From CAIMZW01 sp037142435 (GTDB taxonomy: Bacteria; Actinomycetota; Actinomycetes; Nanopelagicales; Nanopelagicaceae), in NCBI GenBank assembly GCA_037142435.1, contig JBAXAO010000048.1, positions 1-8,689 on the forward strand: a stretch of 8,689 nt of DNA, written 5' to 3'. The notes under the pieces are model-generated. The model did no database searches, was not told the DNA's origin, and worked only from the letters and a program-made list of their open reading frames with translations. Numbering within the stretch: position 1 is the first letter of the stretch; each line of letters opens with the position of its first letter. This document shows positions 6,173-8,689 of the stretch, piece after piece. The position numbers and the translations under genes are program-made.

Positions 6173-6931
6173 TTGGCCACCAGAAACATTCAGGGTAGTT
6201 CCCGTCATGTAACTAGAGGCTTGAGATGCCAGGAATAGAACGGCTCCTGCCATTTCGCCTGGTTCAGCGAGTCTGCCTAACGGGATCATCGAGATGAAGC
6301 TGTTTAACGCAGCTTCATCTTGACCACCTCGCATCATTGCTGTGTCTACACCCCCCGGTGCTACGGCATTGACGCGGACATTGTCTGGTGCAAACGAGCG
6401 AGCAAGCCCGCGCGTCATCGAGACAATTCCACCTTTGCTAGCCGAGTAGACGACAGACCCGCCGAAACCACCTGACCACCAACCTTGCGAACTGAAATTG
6501 ATAATTGAACCTGGGGTTTTGGCGGCGCGGAAAGAATGAAATGCGCTGCGATTGAGGAAGAAGGCCGCTTTTAGATTGGTATCAATCTGCACATCCCAAT
6601 CTTCTTCGGTGACTTCATCAACCGTGGCGCGACGGCGAAGGACCGCGGCGCAATGTGCCAACGCGGCTAACGGTGCCATCGATTGTGCGCGCGCAAATAT
6701 CGCATCGTGAGTTGAGATATCTGCAAGATCTATTTCCATGGTGGCATGGCCATCGCCAGCAAACTTGGCGGCAACTGCAGCCAGAGGCGCACCTGGGATA
6801 TCTACTGCTAGAACTTTGCTGCCTGCTAGGGAAAATGCAATGGCAACTTGGCTGCCGATACCGCCTGCCGCACCTGTTACGACAACGCTTTTGCCGGCCA
6901 AGCCGTCGTCACTGCGCCAAGGAGATGTCAT
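6161..6931 (-). CDS. Short-chain dehydrogenase/reductase, classical type, probably NAD-dependent
   Basis: The 256-residue length is standard for a classical SDR with a Rossmann fold. Seen directly: the nucleotide motif TGAAGGIG at 19-26, Asp44 at the end of the second strand (VLAVDIPG), which favours NAD over NADP, the catalytic tetrad candidates Asn119, Ser148 (or Ser147), Tyr162 and Lys166 (NFSSQG, then YSASK), and the C-terminal GTTLNVSGGQ segment. The usual NNAG motif after strand four is replaced by AHCAAV (92-97). The gene starts 2 bases after the stop of the sugar ABC permease, with an AGGG ribosome site inside the permease end, so it is the last visible gene of the transport operon and probably translationally coupled. 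A role as sugar or sugar-alcohol dehydrogenase making a lactone or ketone is inferred from this linkage and from the lactonase and dehydratase nearby; glucose/fucose dehydrogenase-like and FabG-like annotations are alternatives. Confidence 0.9.
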   Translation of the reverse strand: MTSPWRSDDGLAGKSVVVTGAAGGIGSQVAIAFSLAGSKVLAVDIPGAPLAAVAAKFAGDGHATMEIDLADISTHDAIFARAQSMAPLAALAHCAAVLRRRATVDEVTEEDWDVQIDTNLKAAFFLNRSAFHSFRAAKTPGSIINFSSQGWWSGGFGGSVVYSASKGGIVSMTRGLARSFAPDNVRVNAVAPGGVDTAMMRGGQDEAALNSFISMIPLGRLAEPGEMAGAVLFLASQASSYMTGTTLNVSGGQLMY

Positions 6932-6933
6932 CG

Positions 6934-7920
6934 CTAAGCCCTGGTGTTATTGAACTTTTGGCGTACCGAGTCAAAGGAAACGGCAACAATCAGCGTCATG
7001 CCTTGGGCAATTCTCTGCCAGAAGGTAGGAACATCCATCAGGATCAAACCGTTGTTGAGAATTCCAACAACGAGTAGACCCAGAACAGTTCCAAGAATCG
7101 AACCACGACCACCGGCCAAGCTGGCACCACCCAAAACAATGGCCGTAACAACTTGAAGTTCAAGTCCAAGTCCTGAGTTTGGATCACCAGCGGAAAGTTG
7201 CGAAGCCAAAATTGCGCCAGCAAGAGCGGCTGCGGTACTGGAGAGAATGAAGGTCATGAAGATAATTCGATTGGATCGGATACCGACTACACGTGCTGCG
7301 TTGGGGTTAGATCCAATTGCATAGATCGACCGACCGAAACGGGTGTAGCGCAGGGTAATAGAACCAATAACGGCCAACCCAAAGAAGATAATCACCGGTA
7401 ACGGAATAGTGAACGGTTGCGCCGTTCCCAGCCATTCGAAGTTCTTCATTTGTAAGGTCTGGCCATTGCCGATGAGCAAAGCAACACCATATAAGAAACC
7501 CAAACCACCCAAGGTGGTGATCAGAGCATTAACGCCTAACACAGTAACAATCAATCCATTGAAAATTCCAAGCGCTAAACCAAAAAGAAATACAGCAACA
7601 AGTCCGGTGCCCACACCGTGCTTGTTGACCACTTGCGCAAGGATCATTCCCGACACCGCAGCAGCCGAACCAACAGAAAGATCAATCTGACCACTGATGA
7701 TCAAGAAGGTCGACGGAATACAGACGACGCCAGTTACTGCGGCATTAGAGAGAATATTTCGGAAGTTATCGACTTGAAGGAAGTACTCGCTCAAGAATGA
7801 AAAGAGAATGATCATCAAAATTAAAACAGAAAGCAGTGGCGCGTAATCCGGAATCTTGCGTTTCCGTTTTACTGTGTCAACCGCCGTGGTACCGGAGGCT
7901 CCAGTATTAGTACTTGTCAT
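6934..7920 (-). CDS. Sugar ABC transporter permease, RbsC/AraH (CUT2, BPD_transp_2) family
   Basis: This 328-residue inner-membrane protein is full length for RbsC-type permeases (about 320-350). Seen directly: a basic cytoplasmic N-terminus (VKRKRK near 17-22), about eight to ten hydrophobic segments, the family signature GQIDLSVG at 77-84, the GRSIYAIGSNPNAARVVGI coupling stretch at 196-214 that contacts the ATPase, and GGASLAGGRGSILGT at 264-278. Such permeases form a channel with a dual-domain ATPase and a periplasmic or lipid-anchored binding protein, and import pentoses, hexoses, 6-deoxy sugars or polyols. It follows the ATPase gene by 11 bases and precedes the SDR by 2, making a clear operon. 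The binding protein gene is not in the window and may lie upstream of the ATPase. The sugar is unknown. Confidence 0.95.
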   Translation of the reverse strand: MTSTNTGASGTTAVDTVKRKRKIPDYAPLLSVLILMIILFSFLSEYFLQVDNFRNILSNAAVTGVVCIPSTFLIISGQIDLSVGSAAAVSGMILAQVVNKHGVGTGLVAVFLFGLALGIFNGLIVTVLGVNALITTLGGLGFLYGVALLIGNGQTLQMKNFEWLGTAQPFTIPLPVIIFFGLAVIGSITLRYTRFGRSIYAIGSNPNAARVVGIRSNRIIFMTFILSSTAAALAGAILASQLSAGDPNSGLGLELQVVTAIVLGGASLAGGRGSILGTVLGLLVVGILNNGLILMDVPTFWQRIAQGMTLIVAVSFDSVRQKFNNTRA

Positions 7921-7928
7921 CTCTCGTG

Positions 7929-7933
7929 CTCCT
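7929..7933 (-). promoter_or_regulatory. Ribosome binding site of the permease overlapping the ATPase stop
   Basis: Read on the minus strand this is AGGAG, 8 bases before the permease ATG. It shares two bases with the TAG stop of the ATPase gene at 7932-7934, so ribosomes ending the ATPase uncover the permease site. This supports coupled translation. Confidence 0.6.
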
Positions 7934-8689
7934 AACTGGATGCCGCTAGTAGTGAATTAGCTTCAATGGAATCACCGGTGAATTCTGCTGCCATATGTCC
8001 GCGCGAAACAACCATTGCGCGATCTGCCAGCAATACAACTTCTTCGTAATCGGAAGTTGCAACAATCACCGCCATATTGCTCTCTTTTGCTTGCTTTCGA
8101 ATAATTTCGTAAATATCTCGACGTGCACCAACATCGACACCTCGTGTGGGTTCGACCAAGAGGAGAACATTGACCCGTGCTTCAAACCAGCGTCCCAGAA
8201 GTACTTTTTGCTGGTTTCCACCCGAAAGCGTGGCGATCTCCTGGCTTGGTCCGCGCTTGGAACTAATGCGCAAGGCGTCCTGCCATGTGCCATAGGCCTT
8301 TTCTTCATCAAGTTTCTTTACAAAGCCCATCCACGCCATACGCATCCAAGAGCTGACCGATAAGTTTTCAGCAACCGAACGGTTGGCAAATGAACCCAGG
8401 CGCTGGCGATCTGCAGGAAGAAAGCCAATATTGCGAACTACAGAATCCTGAGGTGACTTAGGTTGGAATGGTTGGCCATTGATAGAAATGCTTCCGGCCG
8501 CGAAAGGGCGAATTCCGAAGAAACTTTCCAAAATTTCTGAAGTTCCTGAACCAATTTTTCCAAAGAGGCAGAGAACCTCGCCAGCATGAACATCGAAGTC
8601 AATATCCGAATAAACCTCGCCATCGCTCATATCGCGAACAGAGACGACTACTTCTGGATTGAGGTTTGTGTCAGGGCGGTGATTAGCAG
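7932..8689 (-). CDS. Sugar ABC transporter ATPase, RbsA/MglA-type, C-terminal half (partial, runs off right edge)
   Basis: About 251 residues are visible of a protein usually near 500 with two ATP-binding domains. The frame stays open to the right edge, so the internal ATG at 8630 is not the start. The visible part is the second domain: the linker (EVVVSVRDMS), a Walker A-like GKIGSGTSE, the family stretch GFLPADRQRLGSF, the ABC signature LSGGNQQKV, Walker B-like LLLVEPTRGVDVGARRDIYEI, and the switch region VATSDYEEVVLLADRAMVVSRG. RbsA-type second domains commonly have a poor Walker A. Here its Lys is Thr, and the Walker B Asp is Val, so this domain is probably regulatory and ATP hydrolysis is done by the unseen first domain. 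It acts at the inner face of the membrane with the downstream permease. Confidence 0.93.
   Translation of the reverse strand, partial: ANHRPDTNLNPEVVVSVRDMSDGEVYSDIDFDVHAGEVLCLFGKIGSGTSEILESFFGIRPFAAGSISINGQPFQPKSPQDSVVRNIGFLPADRQRLGSFANRSVAENLSVSSWMRMAWMGFVKKLDEEKAYGTWQDALRISSKRGPSQEIATLSGGNQQKVLLGRWFEARVNVLLLVEPTRGVDVGARRDIYEIIRKQAKESNMAVIVATSDYEEVVLLADRAMVVSRGHMAAEFTGDSIEANSLLAASS

Noticed and set aside
6655..7077. 140-codon plus-strand open frame across the SDR and permease junction
   Set aside because: It is opposite two well-supported coupled genes, and its translation is low-complexity with no recognisable motif.
7995..8363. 122-codon plus-strand open frame opposite the ATPase
   Set aside because: It is the shadow of the ABC signature and Walker B region on the other strand.
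8628..8630. Internal ATG as start of the ATPase gene
   Set aside because: The frame stays open to the right edge and upstream codons encode the usual linker before the second ATP-binding domain, so the gene is truncated by the window and not short.
1..8689. CRISPR arrays, tRNA or rRNA genes, transposases, phage or defence genes
   Set aside because: No repeat-spacer pattern, RNA gene or mobile-element protein is visible; all long stretches are explained by metabolic and transport genes.

Overview
The window is a compact piece of bacterial chromosome, about 97% coding, with nine protein genes, two of them cut by the window edges. There are no RNA genes, insertion sequences or CRISPR arrays. 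Base composition is mid-range and GTG and TTG starts occur alongside ATG. Gaps are very short: there are two overlapping convergent gene ends, 2 and 11 base spacers in one operon, and control regions of 55 to 103 bases. A streamlined bacterium of moderate GC, possibly a freshwater actinobacterium, would fit, but this taxonomic guess is weak and rests only on gene style and content.

Layout from left to right. A leftward gene cut by the left edge encodes the beta subunit of a thiamine-diphosphate 2-oxoacid dehydrogenase E1 (<1-742). Divergent from it is a class III (CaiB/BaiF) CoA-transferase (846-1958). This runs tail to tail into a leftward enolase-superfamily acid-sugar dehydratase of the mandelate racemase subgroup (1955-3082). 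Divergent from the dehydratase is an amidohydrolase_2/COG3618 lactonase-like enzyme (3171-4055), whose end overlaps by 23 bases the end of a leftward cytochrome P450 (4033-5271). Divergent from the P450 is a DMT/EamA-type membrane transporter (5327-6157). Its end meets, across a small palindrome, a leftward operon read as sugar ABC transporter ATPase (7932->8689), sugar ABC permease (6934-7920) and short-chain dehydrogenase (6161-6931).

The clearest joint function is inferred to be non-phosphorylative (oxidative) breakdown of a sugar or sugar acid. The CUT2/RbsC-type ABC transporter would import the sugar. The co-operonic NAD-type SDR would oxidise it to a lactone, the COG3618 enzyme would open the lactone, and the mandelate racemase-type dehydratase would remove water to give a 2-keto-3-deoxy acid. 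The aldolase, hydrolase or second dehydrogenase needed afterwards is not in the window. The E1 subunit and the CoA-transferase could handle the resulting 2-oxoacids and acyl-CoAs. The roles of the P450 and the DMT transporter are unclear. The substrate cannot be named from sequence.

The best regulatory signal is a shared 10-mer, AAACGTTTCC, containing the LacI-family-like palindrome AAACGTTT. It occurs once in each of two separate divergent control regions (779-786 and 3150-3157), suggesting that four of the genes answer to one repressor. Nothing here is clearly a new biological system. The points most worth a second look are the shared operator, the unassigned sugar pathway with its linked P450, and an ABC second nucleotide-binding domain with substitutions in both Walker motifs.
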